This document shows, piece by piece, positions 6,373 through 14,046 of a DNA stretch of 18,422 bases. Position 1 is the first letter of the stretch. Each line of letters begins with the position of its first letter. The position numbers and the translations under genes are program-made. The notes under the pieces are model-generated. The model worked only from the letters and a program-made list of their open reading frames with translations. It had not been told where the DNA came from and made no database searches. The stretch comes from Vulcanimicrobiia bacterium (GTDB taxonomy: Bacteria; Vulcanimicrobiota; Vulcanimicrobiia; Vulcanimicrobiales; Vulcanimicrobiaceae), in assembly GCA_025451135.1 (NCBI GenBank), contig JANWKW010000067.1:1-18422 (forward strand). Reading direction: 5' to 3'.

Positions 6373-9120
6373 ATGCGTCCGGGCGCATCACCGGCGTTGG
6401 TCGGCCGTTCCTCGGAGCTGGCCGCCCTTCGAGCGCGGGTCGACGGCCTGGCCGGCGGTACCGGCGCGGTCGTGGTGGTCTCGGGCGAGGCCGGCTCGGG
6501 CAAGACCCGGCTGCTCGAAGAACTGTTCGCGAAGGTCAAGCCCCCGGTGTTGGCGACCACCGCCACGGTCTACGACTACGCGCAGGCGCCGTACGCGCCC
6601 ATCCGGGATCTGCTCGCCGCGCTCGACGCGCGCGCGCCCAAGTTGCTGGCCAAGGACGAAGCATTGCGAGCGGCGCTCGAACCGATCCGCGCGCTCGGCG
6701 ATGCCGGCGATGCCGGCGATCCGCAGGCCGCGCGCCGGCGCGCGCTCGATGCCGCCGTCGAGGCGTTCGTGAAATACGCGGCCGCCGCGCCGCTCGCGAT
6801 CGCCATCGAGGACGTGCAATGGATCGATCAGGCCTCGGCCGACGTGCTGCTGCACGTCTCCGCGCACGTGGAACGCGCTCGCCTCGCGCTGGTGCTCACC
6901 TACCGCACGAACGACGATAGCGAGACCGAAGCCGGGCGCGATCTGATCGCCCGCCTGGCGCGCCGCGCCCGCGGCGGTTCGATCGCCTTGCACCCGCTCT
7001 CGGACCTCGACGCTCGCGCCCTGGTCGATGCGGCCGCGAGCGCCGCGGTCGGCGCGGCCACGCGACGCTCGATCTGCGACCTCGCCGACGGCAACCCGCT
7101 CCTCCTGCTCGAACTCACCGAACACGCCGCCGACGCGCCGCGCGGCAGCGGCGACGCGCTCCCGCTCTCGCTGCGCGCGCTGGTGAACGAACGGATCGCC
7201 GCCTTCGAACGCGACGAGCGCTACGCGCTGCAAGTAGCCGCGCTGCTTGGCGAGTTCGACGTCGAGACGCTGGTCGACGTGGCCGGCTCCGATCGCGCGA
7301 CCGTGCTCGAACTGCTCCGGCGCGCGCTCGCGAAGCGCGTCCTGGCCGAATCCGCCGCGCCGCGGGCGACCTATTCGTTCCGGCACGCCTTGATCCGGCG
7401 CGCCGTCTCCGATCAGCTGCTCGCCGCCGAGCGCACGCAGCTGCATGCGAAGATCGCGCGTCTGCTCGGATCGCGCGGCGCCGCACCGGCGACCATCGCC
7501 CAGCACTACGAACTCGCCGGCGAGAGCGAGCCGGCGCGCCGCGCGTACGCGCTGGCCGGCGATCGCGCCGTGGCGGCGCTCGCCTTCAGCGACGCCTCCG
7601 ACGCCTACGCGCGGGCCATCACCGTCTGTCCGATCGACGACGAAGCGCTCGCGATCGCGTGGAAGCTCGTCGACGCGTCGAATCTCTCCGTGCACCGGCC
7701 CGAACATATGCCGGTGATCGAGGCGCTGTGTTCGTACGCCGCGGGGTCGGGCGCGCCCGCGGCGGCGGCACGCCTGCAGATCGAGGTCGCCCGCTGGTAC
7801 TTCACCGCCGGTCAGGACGACCGGGGCGCCGATGCGGCCGCTCGCGCGTACGCGATCGCCGAGAGCATCGCCGACGAAGCCGCGATGGCGGAGGCGGCGT
7901 CCTTGGCCGGCTGGTACCTCGCCAACTTGCGGGAGTTGGACGAGGCCAAGGGCTGGCTCGACCGCGCGGCCGCGGTTCTCGCCGCCGGTTCCCCACGCGC
8001 GCTCATGTGGTATCACGAGGCGCGCGCGGTCGTCGACGTGCATTCCGGCGCGTGCCTCACGTGGCGCGAGGATCTCGAGCTCGGCTTGGCGATCGCCGAC
8101 ACGCAGCACGTCACGGCCGCTCTGCGGCGCGTCGCTTCGGCCGTCGGGCTCGCGCTCGCGTCGAACCTGGACGACTACGACTTCGCACTGTCGTGTTTGC
8201 ATCGGGGTGAAAAGCTCGCCGCCGAGGCCGGCGTCGCGACGACGATGCTCGCACCGATCACCGCGTACGTGCACTACATGCTCGGCGATCTCGCGGCCGC
8301 GCGCCAGACACTGATCGCGGGCTTTGCCACGGCCGGCGACATCCTCAACACGACGAGCATGCTCGCGCGCACGGGCATTCCGGTCGCCCTGCGACTGGGC
8401 GACGTCGACCTCTTGCGGCGCTGCACGAGCGAGAATTTCCTCGACTTCGCCTATCAGGCCAGCGTGCCGGTGCATTTCGGCCCCGTCGCCGCCAGTTTCG
8501 CGGAGAAGCTGGTCGCGGACGGCCGCCGCGCCGAGGCCGCGACCCTGATCGCGCGCACGGTCGCGCGGCTCGATCAGGCCGGGAACAACCTCGCGATCCT
8601 CGCCGACGTGGCGCGCTTCCGCGTGAACGAAGCGAAACAGGCCGCGCGCGACCTGCTCGAACGTCTCGCGCCGTCGAGCCGCTCCGGTACCGCAGTGCTG
8701 GCGCTCTTCGACGCGTACTTCGCGTCGGGCGACGAGCGCAGGCGACGCGCGAATGCGGCGGCGGCGGGGTTCGCCGCGCTGAAGTGGCCGCTGTGGCAGG
8801 CCGAGGCGCTTGAGCTGGCCGGCGACCCGGCGGCGGCGCGCGAGATCTACGCGCGCTGCGGGGCGGTGGTCGACAAGCAGCGGCTCGACGCGGAGCGGAG
8901 CGCGAGCGAGGTGCCGGGCGGAATCTCGCGCCGCGAGTGGGACGTCGCGCAGCTGGTCGCGCAAGGCAAGTCGAACCGCGCGATCGCAGAAGCGCTGGTC
9001 CTCTCCGAGCGCACCGTCGAGAACCACATCGCGTCGATCTTCAATAAGCGTTCCTTGCGCTCGCGAGCCGAGATCGCCAGCTTTGTGGCGCGGGAAGAGC
9101 GCCTGCCGCTCGCCAAGTAA
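6373..9120 (+). CDS. LuxR-family transcriptional regulator of the LAL type (AAA/STAND ATPase + LuxR HTH)
   Basis: A 915-aa regulator. It opens with the AAA_16 entry motif LVGRSSELAALRAR, a Walker A GEAGSGKT (residues 38-45) and a Walker B LAIAIEDVQWID (about 141-152), then FRHALIRRAVSDQLL as in STAND ATPases. A long Ala-rich helical, TPR-like middle region follows. The last roughly 65 residues are a LuxR/GerE helix-turn-helix (ISRREWDVAQLVAQGKSNRA, then SERTVENHI). Such proteins bind an inducer in the helical region, use ATP for assembly and activate promoters. I chose the ATG at 6373 because AAGAAGGA lies 9 nt upstream; the ATG at 6367 would leave only 3 nt. The much longer frame from 6175 runs into the divergent GGDEF gene and is rejected. 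A 34-aa peptide gene follows within 48 nt. Confidence 0.9.
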   Translation: MRPGASPALVGRSSELAALRARVDGLAGGTGAVVVVSGEAGSGKTRLLEELFAKVKPPVLATTATVYDYAQAPYAPIRDLLAALDARAPKLLAKDEALRAALEPIRALGDAGDAGDPQAARRRALDAAVEAFVKYAAAAPLAIAIEDVQWIDQASADVLLHVSAHVERARLALVLTYRTNDDSETEAGRDLIARLARRARGGSIALHPLSDLDARALVDAAASAAVGAATRRSICDLADGNPLLLLELTEHAADAPRGSGDALPLSLRALVNERIAAFERDERYALQVAALLGEFDVETLVDVAGSDRATVLELLRRALAKRVLAESAAPRATYSFRHALIRRAVSDQLLAAERTQLHAKIARLLGSRGAAPATIAQHYELAGESEPARRAYALAGDRAVAALAFSDASDAYARAITVCPIDDEALAIAWKLVDASNLSVHRPEHMPVIEALCSYAAGSGAPAAAARLQIEVARWYFTAGQDDRGADAAARAYAIAESIADEAAMAEAASLAGWYLANLRELDEAKGWLDRAAAVLAAGSPRALMWYHEARAVVDVHSGACLTWREDLELGLAIADTQHVTAALRRVASAVGLALASNLDDYDFALSCLHRGEKLAAEAGVATTMLAPITAYVHYMLGDLAAARQTLIAGFATAGDILNTTSMLARTGIPVALRLGDVDLLRRCTSENFLDFAYQASVPVHFGPVAASFAEKLVADGRRAEAATLIARTVARLDQAGNNLAILADVARFRVNEAKQAARDLLERLAPSSRSGTAVLALFDAYFASGDERRRRANAAAAGFAALKWPLWQAEALELAGDPAAAREIYARCGAVVDKQRLDAERSASEVPGGISRREWDVAQLVAQGKSNRAIAEALVLSERTVENHIASIFNKRSLRSRAEIASFVAREERLPLAK
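6697..6720 (+). repeat. Short in-frame tandem repeat (9-bp unit, GGCGATGCC)
   Basis: The unit GGCGATGCC occurs twice in full and once in part, coding for Gly-Asp-Ala-Gly-Asp-Ala-Gly-Asp in a linker between the Walker A and Walker B motifs of the LAL regulator. It keeps frame and looks like replication-slippage expansion of a flexible loop. No function is implied. Confidence 0.6.
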
Positions 9121-9168
9121 CGCGAGGAGCCGTCCCGCCACATCTTGACTCTAGAAGGGAACACGATC

Positions 9169-9273
9169 ATGATTCCGAGCGCGATCCGATTCTTCGAACG
9201 TGGCGGACCGCCGCCGCCGCCGGGCGGCAGCGGCGACAGCGCCGCGCCCGAAGAAGAGGCCGGCGAGAACTAA
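9169..9273 (+). CDS. Small 34-aa Pro/Gly-rich acidic-tailed peptide, unrecognised
   Basis: A 35-codon frame, ATG to TAA. The ribosome site is very good: GAAGGGA with an 8-nt spacer. The product has a short amphipathic start (MIPSAIRFFERGG), a run of five prolines, a Gly/Ser hinge and an acidic tail (PEEEAGEN). It has no signal peptide, membrane segment or cysteine. It lies 48 bp after the LAL regulator and ends 6 bp before a strong hairpin terminator, so it is probably the last gene of that transcript. I do not recognise a family. A small regulator, a peptide signal or a modified-peptide precursor are all possible, but none is shown: no modification enzyme is adjacent. The ribosome site and terminator placement are the main support for it being a gene. 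Confidence 0.55.
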   Translation: MIPSAIRFFERGGPPPPPGGSGDSAAPEEEAGEN

Positions 9274-9279
9274 TCCACG

Positions 9280-9321
9280 AGGGCCCCGGTGAGGAAACCG
9301 GGGCCCTTAAAAATTTCTTTT
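9280..9321 (+). terminator. Rho-independent terminator after the 34-aa peptide gene
   Basis: A perfect 11-bp stem runs from 9280 to 9307: AGGGCCCCGGT pairs with ACCGGGGCCCT around the loop GAGGAA. The tail TTAAAAATTTCTTTT follows; it is T-rich but interrupted. The hairpin separates the LAL/peptide transcript from the next operon, whose promoter begins about 10 bp later. Since the stem is symmetrical and preceded by no A-tract on the other side, it most likely works only on the + strand. Confidence 0.85.
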
Positions 9322-9330
9322 GTCGGGGGC

Positions 9331-9359
9331 TTGACGGGTCCGTACCCCTCTGCTATTGT
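9331..9359 (+). promoter_or_regulatory. Sigma-70-like promoter of the GntR/ABC operon
   Basis: TTGACG (9331-9336) matches five of six -35 consensus bases. A 17-bp spacer leads to TATTGT (9354-9359), which matches four of six -10 bases. The predicted start of transcription, near 9366, falls inside the palindromic operator. The 5' leader to the 38-aa frame would be about 50 nt. This is the only convincing promoter I could place in the window. Confidence 0.72.
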
Positions 9360-9375
9360 ACTAGTGTACTAGTAC
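9358..9375. promoter_or_regulatory. Perfect 8-2-8 palindrome, probable GntR-family operator
   Basis: GTACTAGTGTACTAGTAC is a perfect inverted repeat: arms GTACTAGT and ACTAGTAC around a GT centre. It also contains a direct repeat of TGTACTAG (9357-9364 and 9365-9372). It overlaps the end of the -10 box and the predicted start site, where a bound dimer would block transcription. GntR-family operators characteristically pair GT and AC half-sites, as seen here. The gntR-like gene is second in the operon this controls, so autoregulation is the natural reading. Binding itself is inferred. Confidence 0.75.
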
Positions 9376-9414
9376 GACAGAGTGTTGATACAGTACGCAG
9401 AAAGGTTCTCAATC

Positions 9415-9531
9415 ATGACACACCGCCCGTATCGCCCCGAACCGTCCCTGACCCTCGAGCAGCGCGCGCAGATCCGCCCGATGGCGATCGCGCCGAATCC
9501 GATCTTCCAAGGCTGGGGCCCGAAGTTCTAA
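9415..9531 (+). CDS. Small 38-aa protein leading the GntR/ABC operon, unrecognised
   Basis: A 39-codon frame, ATG to TAA, preceded by AGAAAGG about 10 nt upstream and ending 10 nt before the GntR start. It is the first open frame after the promoter/operator. The product starts MTHRPYRPEPSLTLEQRAQ, is basic and proline-rich, and ends in an aromatic NPIFQGWGPKF. It has no signal peptide, membrane helix or cysteine. It could be a real small protein linked to the transporter, a substrate or inducer peptide, or a leader frame that couples translation to gntR. I recognise no family. Position and ribosome site support expression; function is open. Confidence 0.55.
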   Translation: MTHRPYRPEPSLTLEQRAQIRPMAIAPNPIFQGWGPKF

Positions 9532-9541
9532 GAGAGGCACT

Positions 9542-9939
9542 ATGCCCATCATCATGACGGTCGATCCTCGCAGCGGGGTCCCGATCTACCTCCAACTGAT
9601 CGAGCAGATCAAGCGGTCGGTAGCCCTCGGGATCATGGCCGGCGGCGAGCAGCTCCCCACCGTGAAGCAGCTCGCGTTGGATCTCACGATCAACCCCAAT
9701 ACCGTCGCCCGCGCCTACCGCGACCTGGAGCGCGACGGTGTGATCGAGACCTCGCCCGGCCGCGGATCGTTCGTCCGCGGAGACGGCGCCGCCCAGACGA
9801 CGGCCCAGAACGCCGGGGCCGACGTGGCCCGCGAGAGTTTCGAGAACGCCGTTCGCGAAGCGAAATCGCTCGGTCTCGGACGCGGCGCGGTCCGCGAAAT
9901 CTTTGCTGCATCTCTCGACCGTTGGCTCCCGGAGGGACC

Positions 9940-9943
<4 letters not shown>
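9542..9943 (+). CDS. GntR-family transcriptional repressor, YtrA subfamily
   Basis: A 133-aa protein. The N-terminal winged helix (about 8-75) is typical of GntR: VPIYLQLIEQIKRSVALG, GEQLPTVKQLALDL, NPNTVARAYRDLERDGVIET, then the wing GRGSFV. Only about 55 residues remain after it, so there is no FadR, HutC or MocR effector domain. This short form with a nearby ABC transporter defines the YtrA subfamily, whose members repress their own operons. I chose the ATG at 9542 because AGAGG lies 4 nt upstream; the ATG at 9554 would be 16 nt away. The stop overlaps the ABC ATPase start in ATGA, indicating translational coupling. The likely binding site is the palindrome at 9358-9375. The inducer is unknown. 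Confidence 0.92.
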
Positions 9944-10847
<904 letters not shown>

Positions 10848-10848
<1 letters not shown>

Positions 10849-11846
10849 TGGCCTACGTTGAATGGCTGCGCGTCAAGAAGACGCTGATCGTCCTCTCCAT
10901 CATCCTCGGCGCGCTCTTCCTGATCGCGGTCGTGGTGCGCATCTCGGTCAACAACGAGTTCGGCCCCGGACGCCTCAACAGCATGATCGGCGACGGCGCG
11001 ACCGTCGTCTCGACCCAGGCCGTCCCGGGCGGCACGCGGACCGTCTACAAGGCCAAGAACGGAGACACGGTCACCGTGACCGATCGCGGAGCGGAAGGCA
11101 TCACCGGCATCGTCACCGGGCCCACGGTGGACGCGAAGCGATCGAAGAACCAACACGTCCGGATCGGGCCCTTCAGCATGACCGCGAGCAAGTCCGAGGT
11201 CGACTTCGAGACGAACGGCCCGATCGACGTCGGCATGCTGTTCGCGTATCTCACGATCTTCGGCGCGATCGTCGCGACCGTGCTGGCCGCTCCGCTGGCT
11301 CGCGAGAACGAACGCCTCGAGGTGGCCTGGACCAAGCCGATCGACCGCACGCTCTACGCCCTGCAGCTCTACGGCGTGGATATCGTCGGCATCGTCGCGG
11401 CCATGCTCCTCATGCTCGTCGCCTGCATCGCCGCCTACACGCTCTTCCAAATCCCGCACCTCACGCTCACGGCCGACGGCGCGCTCCACGCGCTGGTGGC
11501 GATCGTGGCCTGCGCGGCGTGGTACGCGATGTTCGCCGCGATCACGTCGTGGATGAAGCGCGGGTTCGGAGCGTTCATCGGGATCGCGTGGCCGGTCGCG
11601 CTGTTCGTCCCCGGCCTGGCCCTTATCGGCCTGGGTGGATCGGTCATCGGCCTGACGTTCCACTGGACCTTCCAGGTCATCTCGGCCGTCGATCCGCTGG
11701 CCTACCTGAACCTGTCGAGCGGCATCCCACGCCACAACATGGGCCTGGCGGCGATCGATGAACCGCTCAAGCTCCTCGTCCTCGCAGCACTCGCACTCGT
11801 CTACGCCGGCGCCGGCCTGATCGAATGGCGCCGGGTGGAGGCATAA
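10848..11846 (+). CDS. ABC-2 type transporter permease
   Basis: A 332-aa integral membrane protein with about six hydrophobic segments: near residues 12-30, 127-148, 170-195, 205-228, 240-268 and 305-325. A polar, Thr/Val/Gly-rich region of roughly 90 residues lies between the first and second segments and would face outside; it is larger than I expect for a plain ABC-2 permease. The protein starts MAYVEWLRVKKT and ends IEWRRVEA, putting positive charges at both ends on the cytoplasmic side. The start codon shares one base with the ATPase stop (TGATG), so the pair is coupled. No second permease is present, which suggests a homodimer. A 53-aa frame begins 3 nt after the stop. Substrate unknown. 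Confidence 0.87.
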
Positions 11847-11849
11847 GCC

Positions 11850-12011
11850 ATGGAGTTCATCGGCACGAACCTCAGCATCACGCTCGGCGCGTGGAGACTT
11901 CGATTCGTTCTAGCGCTCGAAGAGACCGAAGAGCGCATCTCGCCGGCCAAGTACGTCCCGCACAAGATGCGCGTCGTCCCGATGGACGACCGCGTCGAGC
12001 ACCGCGCATAA
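11850..12011 (+). CDS. Small 53-aa protein ending the GntR/ABC operon, unrecognised
   Basis: A 54-codon frame, ATG to TAA, starting 3 nt after the permease stop with a strong GGTGGAGG site and an 8-nt spacer. The product begins MEFIGTNLSITLGAWRLRFVLALEE, a moderately hydrophobic stretch interrupted by arginines, and continues with charged residues to MDDRVEHRA. It has no convincing membrane helix, signal peptide or cysteine. It could be a small accessory subunit of the transporter or an operon-specific regulator. It shows no clear similarity to the 38-aa protein at the head of the operon. It stops 11 bp from the convergent binding-protein gene, and no terminator hairpin is visible between them. 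Confidence 0.58.
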   Translation: MEFIGTNLSITLGAWRLRFVLALEETEERISPAKYVPHKMRVVPMDDRVEHRA

Positions 12012-12022
12012 GAAACCAAACG

Positions 12023-13186
12023 CTACAGAACGAAGCCGGTGGGGTGCGCCGGCTTTTCGTATTTGAAGCCGTCTTTGCCGATCGAGTAGAAGTAGATGTT
12101 CGGATCGATCGGGTCGCCGTTGAAGTCGAACGCGTACGAGCCGGTCAGCGTCTGATAGGTGGCGCCCGCGGTCAGGGCTTGCAGGGTGGCCGTGCGATCG
12201 ACGGCGTTGACGCGCTTGACCGCCGCCATCACGATCTGGGCGGCGGAGTAGCCGTACGCCGAGAACGCGGTGACGTCGCCGACCTGCGCGCTCAGATCGC
12301 CCAAGATCATGAAGTCGCCGGGGGCGCGCTTGAGCGGTGCGAACGACGTCGCGACCAGCGCGCCGGTCAGCGCCTTGCCGTACAGCGCGATCGTCTGCGG
12401 ATCGTAGAAACCGTCGCCCAGGCCGAACGCGCCCTTGTATCCGGCGGCGACGAGCGCCGGGATCAGCGGCCCCATCGGCCCGAGCTTGCCGGCCAGGAAC
12501 AGGTAGTCGGGCTTGCGCGCGACGATCGCCGCGGCCGCCCTGGCGTAGTCCGGATCGTCGGACGGGAACGCGACCCCTTCGGCTGCGATCTTGAGCGCCT
12601 TCGCCTGGGCCACGAATCCTTGCGCGAGTTCCGCGCCGTACGCGCCGTCCTGAAGGACGGCGAGCGCGAGGGTGGTCTTGGCCTGCGGCAGGATCGCCCG
12701 CGCGAACAGCTGTCCTTCGGTGGTGTCCTTGGTGGGAAGGCGGAAGACGTTGCGGTAGCCGCGCGCGGTGACCGCATCCGCAGTGCTGGCCGGTACGATC
12801 AGCGGCATGCCGGCGTTCGAATATCCCGGAATCGCTCCGACCGTCACGTCGGTCGTCAGGCCGCCGATGGTCGCCATCACCGTCAGATCGCCGGCCGCGA
12901 ACTGCGCGTTGGCGAGCGCGATCGCGAGCGCGTCCTGATCGTCGAACGTGCGGATCGCGAAGACGCGCTCGAGCGGCGCGGAGTAACGGTTGTTGTAATC
13001 CACCGCGGCGCGCGCCCCGGCCGCGATCTGCTGTCCGTACGCGGCCAGCGCCCCGGAGAGCGGCACGTTGACCGCGATCGAGAGCACCTGACGGTACGGC
13101 ATGTTGACGTATTGCGCGCGGGCGGGCAAGGCCGAGGCGGCGGCCGCGAGGGCGGCCCCTCCGGCGAGAAAGCGAGAACGACGCAT
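12023..13186 (-). CDS. ABC transporter substrate-binding protein, branched-chain amino acid type (Peripla_BP_6-like)
   Basis: A 387-aa exported protein. It begins MRRSRFLAGGAALAAAASAL and has a probable signal-peptidase cut after ARA near residue 24. The twin arginines and RFL resemble a Tat signal, although the spacing is not canonical. The mature part carries LivJ/UrtA-type features: LSIAVNVPLSGALAAYGQQI at the start, VDYNNR, then ATIGGLTTDVTVG and IVPASTADAVTARGYRNVFRLPTKDTTEGQLFA. It ends with GSYAFDFNGDPIDPNIYFYSIG, also typical of the family. GGGAGG lies 5 nt before the ATG, within the end of the ubiA-like gene, whose stop is only 2 nt away. No permease or ATPase for it lies in this window, so its partner is elsewhere or it acts as a sensor or scavenger. 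The ligand cannot be read. Confidence 0.9.
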   Translation of the reverse strand: MRRSRFLAGGAALAAAASALPARAQYVNMPYRQVLSIAVNVPLSGALAAYGQQIAAGARAAVDYNNRYSAPLERVFAIRTFDDQDALAIALANAQFAAGDLTVMATIGGLTTDVTVGAIPGYSNAGMPLIVPASTADAVTARGYRNVFRLPTKDTTEGQLFARAILPQAKTTLALAVLQDGAYGAELAQGFVAQAKALKIAAEGVAFPSDDPDYARAAAAIVARKPDYLFLAGKLGPMGPLIPALVAAGYKGAFGLGDGFYDPQTIALYGKALTGALVATSFAPLKRAPGDFMILGDLSAQVGDVTAFSAYGYSAAQIVMAAVKRVNAVDRTATLQALTAGATYQTLTGSYAFDFNGDPIDPNIYFYSIGKDGFKYEKPAHPTGFVL

Positions 13187-13188
13187 GA

Positions 13189-14046
13189 CTACCTCCCTAA
13201 CGTGAACCCGGCGACGGTCGTCGCTAGGAAGATCACCGAAAAGACCATATTGGCGACGAAGATGCGCTCGTTGAGCACGAAGACGTTGGGCGCGCTGCGA
13301 TAGTCGGCCAACTCCTTGCCGATCAACGCCAGCACCGCGACCAGACCCAGATAGTACGGCCACGCCGGCTGGGCCAGCAGGCCGGCGGCCAGCAGCAGAC
13401 CGCCCATCAGCACGTGCATCGCGACCGGCAGCGTGCGCCCGGCGCCTTCGCCGAACCGCGCGGGCAACGATGAGATGCCTTGCTCGGTATCGGTCGGCAA
13501 GTCCATCAGCGCGTAGGCGATGTCGAAACCGGCGACCCAGACCGTGACCGCCAGGAACAGCAGCGCGGCCGGCCACGAGACCGTGCCGGCGATGCCGATG
13601 TACGCGCCGAGCGGAGCGAGCCCGTCGACCGCGCCGAGCACGAAGTGGGTCATCCAGGTGAAGCGTTTGCACAGCGGATACGCGAGCACGCCGATCGCCG
13701 CGATCGGCATCAACTTCACGCAGAGCGGGTTGAGCTGCCAGGCCGCGACCAGCAGCAGCGCCAGGCCGAGCACGATCGCCCACAGCATGGCGGACGGCGC
13801 CAGCGCTCCGGTCGCGAGCGCGCGCCGGGCGGTGCGCGGATTGGCCTTGTCGATGTCGCGGTCGAGATAGCGATTGGCCGCCATCGCCGCCGTGCGCGCG
13901 CCGACCACCGCGAGCGTGATCCACAGCGGCGACCACCACGCCGGGATTCCGCGCGCCGCGAAGACCGCGCCCGCGTAGGCGAACGGCAGGGCGAAGAAGG
14001 TGTGTTCGGGCCGGATCTCCTTGACGAACAGGCGCAGCGAACTCAA
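13189..14046 (-). CDS. ubiA: UbiA-family polyprenyltransferase (4-hydroxybenzoate / MqnP-like)
   Basis: A 285-aa membrane enzyme. It shows both Asp-rich motifs of UbiA prenyltransferases: N58RYLDRDID66 (NxxxDxxxD), followed by KANPRTARRAL, and later ALMDLPTDTEQGI with DxxxD. Between and after them lie about eight hydrophobic segments. The N-terminus KEIRPEHTFFALPFAYAGA is characteristic of the 4-hydroxybenzoate polyprenyltransferase-like group that includes MqnP. The reaction is transfer of a polyprenyl chain from its diphosphate to an aromatic acid, using Mg2+. The start is most likely the TTG at 14046, which overlaps the upstream UbiD stop as TTGA; no ATG or GTG fits before the conserved N-terminus. 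Pairing with a UbiD-like decarboxylase suggests quinone synthesis, possibly the futalosine menaquinone route. Which quinone is inference. Confidence 0.88.
   Translation of the reverse strand: MSSLRLFVKEIRPEHTFFALPFAYAGAVFAARGIPAWWSPLWITLAVVGARTAAMAANRYLDRDIDKANPRTARRALATGALAPSAMLWAIVLGLALLLVAAWQLNPLCVKLMPIAAIGVLAYPLCKRFTWMTHFVLGAVDGLAPLGAYIGIAGTVSWPAALLFLAVTVWVAGFDIAYALMDLPTDTEQGISSLPARFGEGAGRTLPVAMHVLMGGLLLAAGLLAQPAWPYYLGLVAVLALIGKELADYRSAPNVFVLNERIFVANMVFSVIFLATTVAGFTLGR

Noticed and set aside
6388..9141. Minus-strand frame of 917 codons opposite the LAL regulator
   Set aside because: Translation is Arg/Gly/Asp-rich with no domain, while the + strand has Walker A, Walker B and a LuxR helix-turn-helix.
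9144..9149. TTGACT as a -35 box for the 34-aa peptide gene
   Set aside because: A -10 box at normal spacing would fall on the start codon, so cotranscription with the LAL gene is more likely.
9169..9273. 34-aa peptide as a PqqA-type or other known modified-peptide precursor
   Set aside because: No Glu-Tyr core motif, no cysteine and no adjacent modification enzyme.
13187..13939. Extension of the binding-protein frame into the ubiA-like gene (638-codon frame)
   Set aside because: The upstream part is a shadow of ubiA; the signal peptide beginning at 13186 with GGGAGG before it marks the true start.
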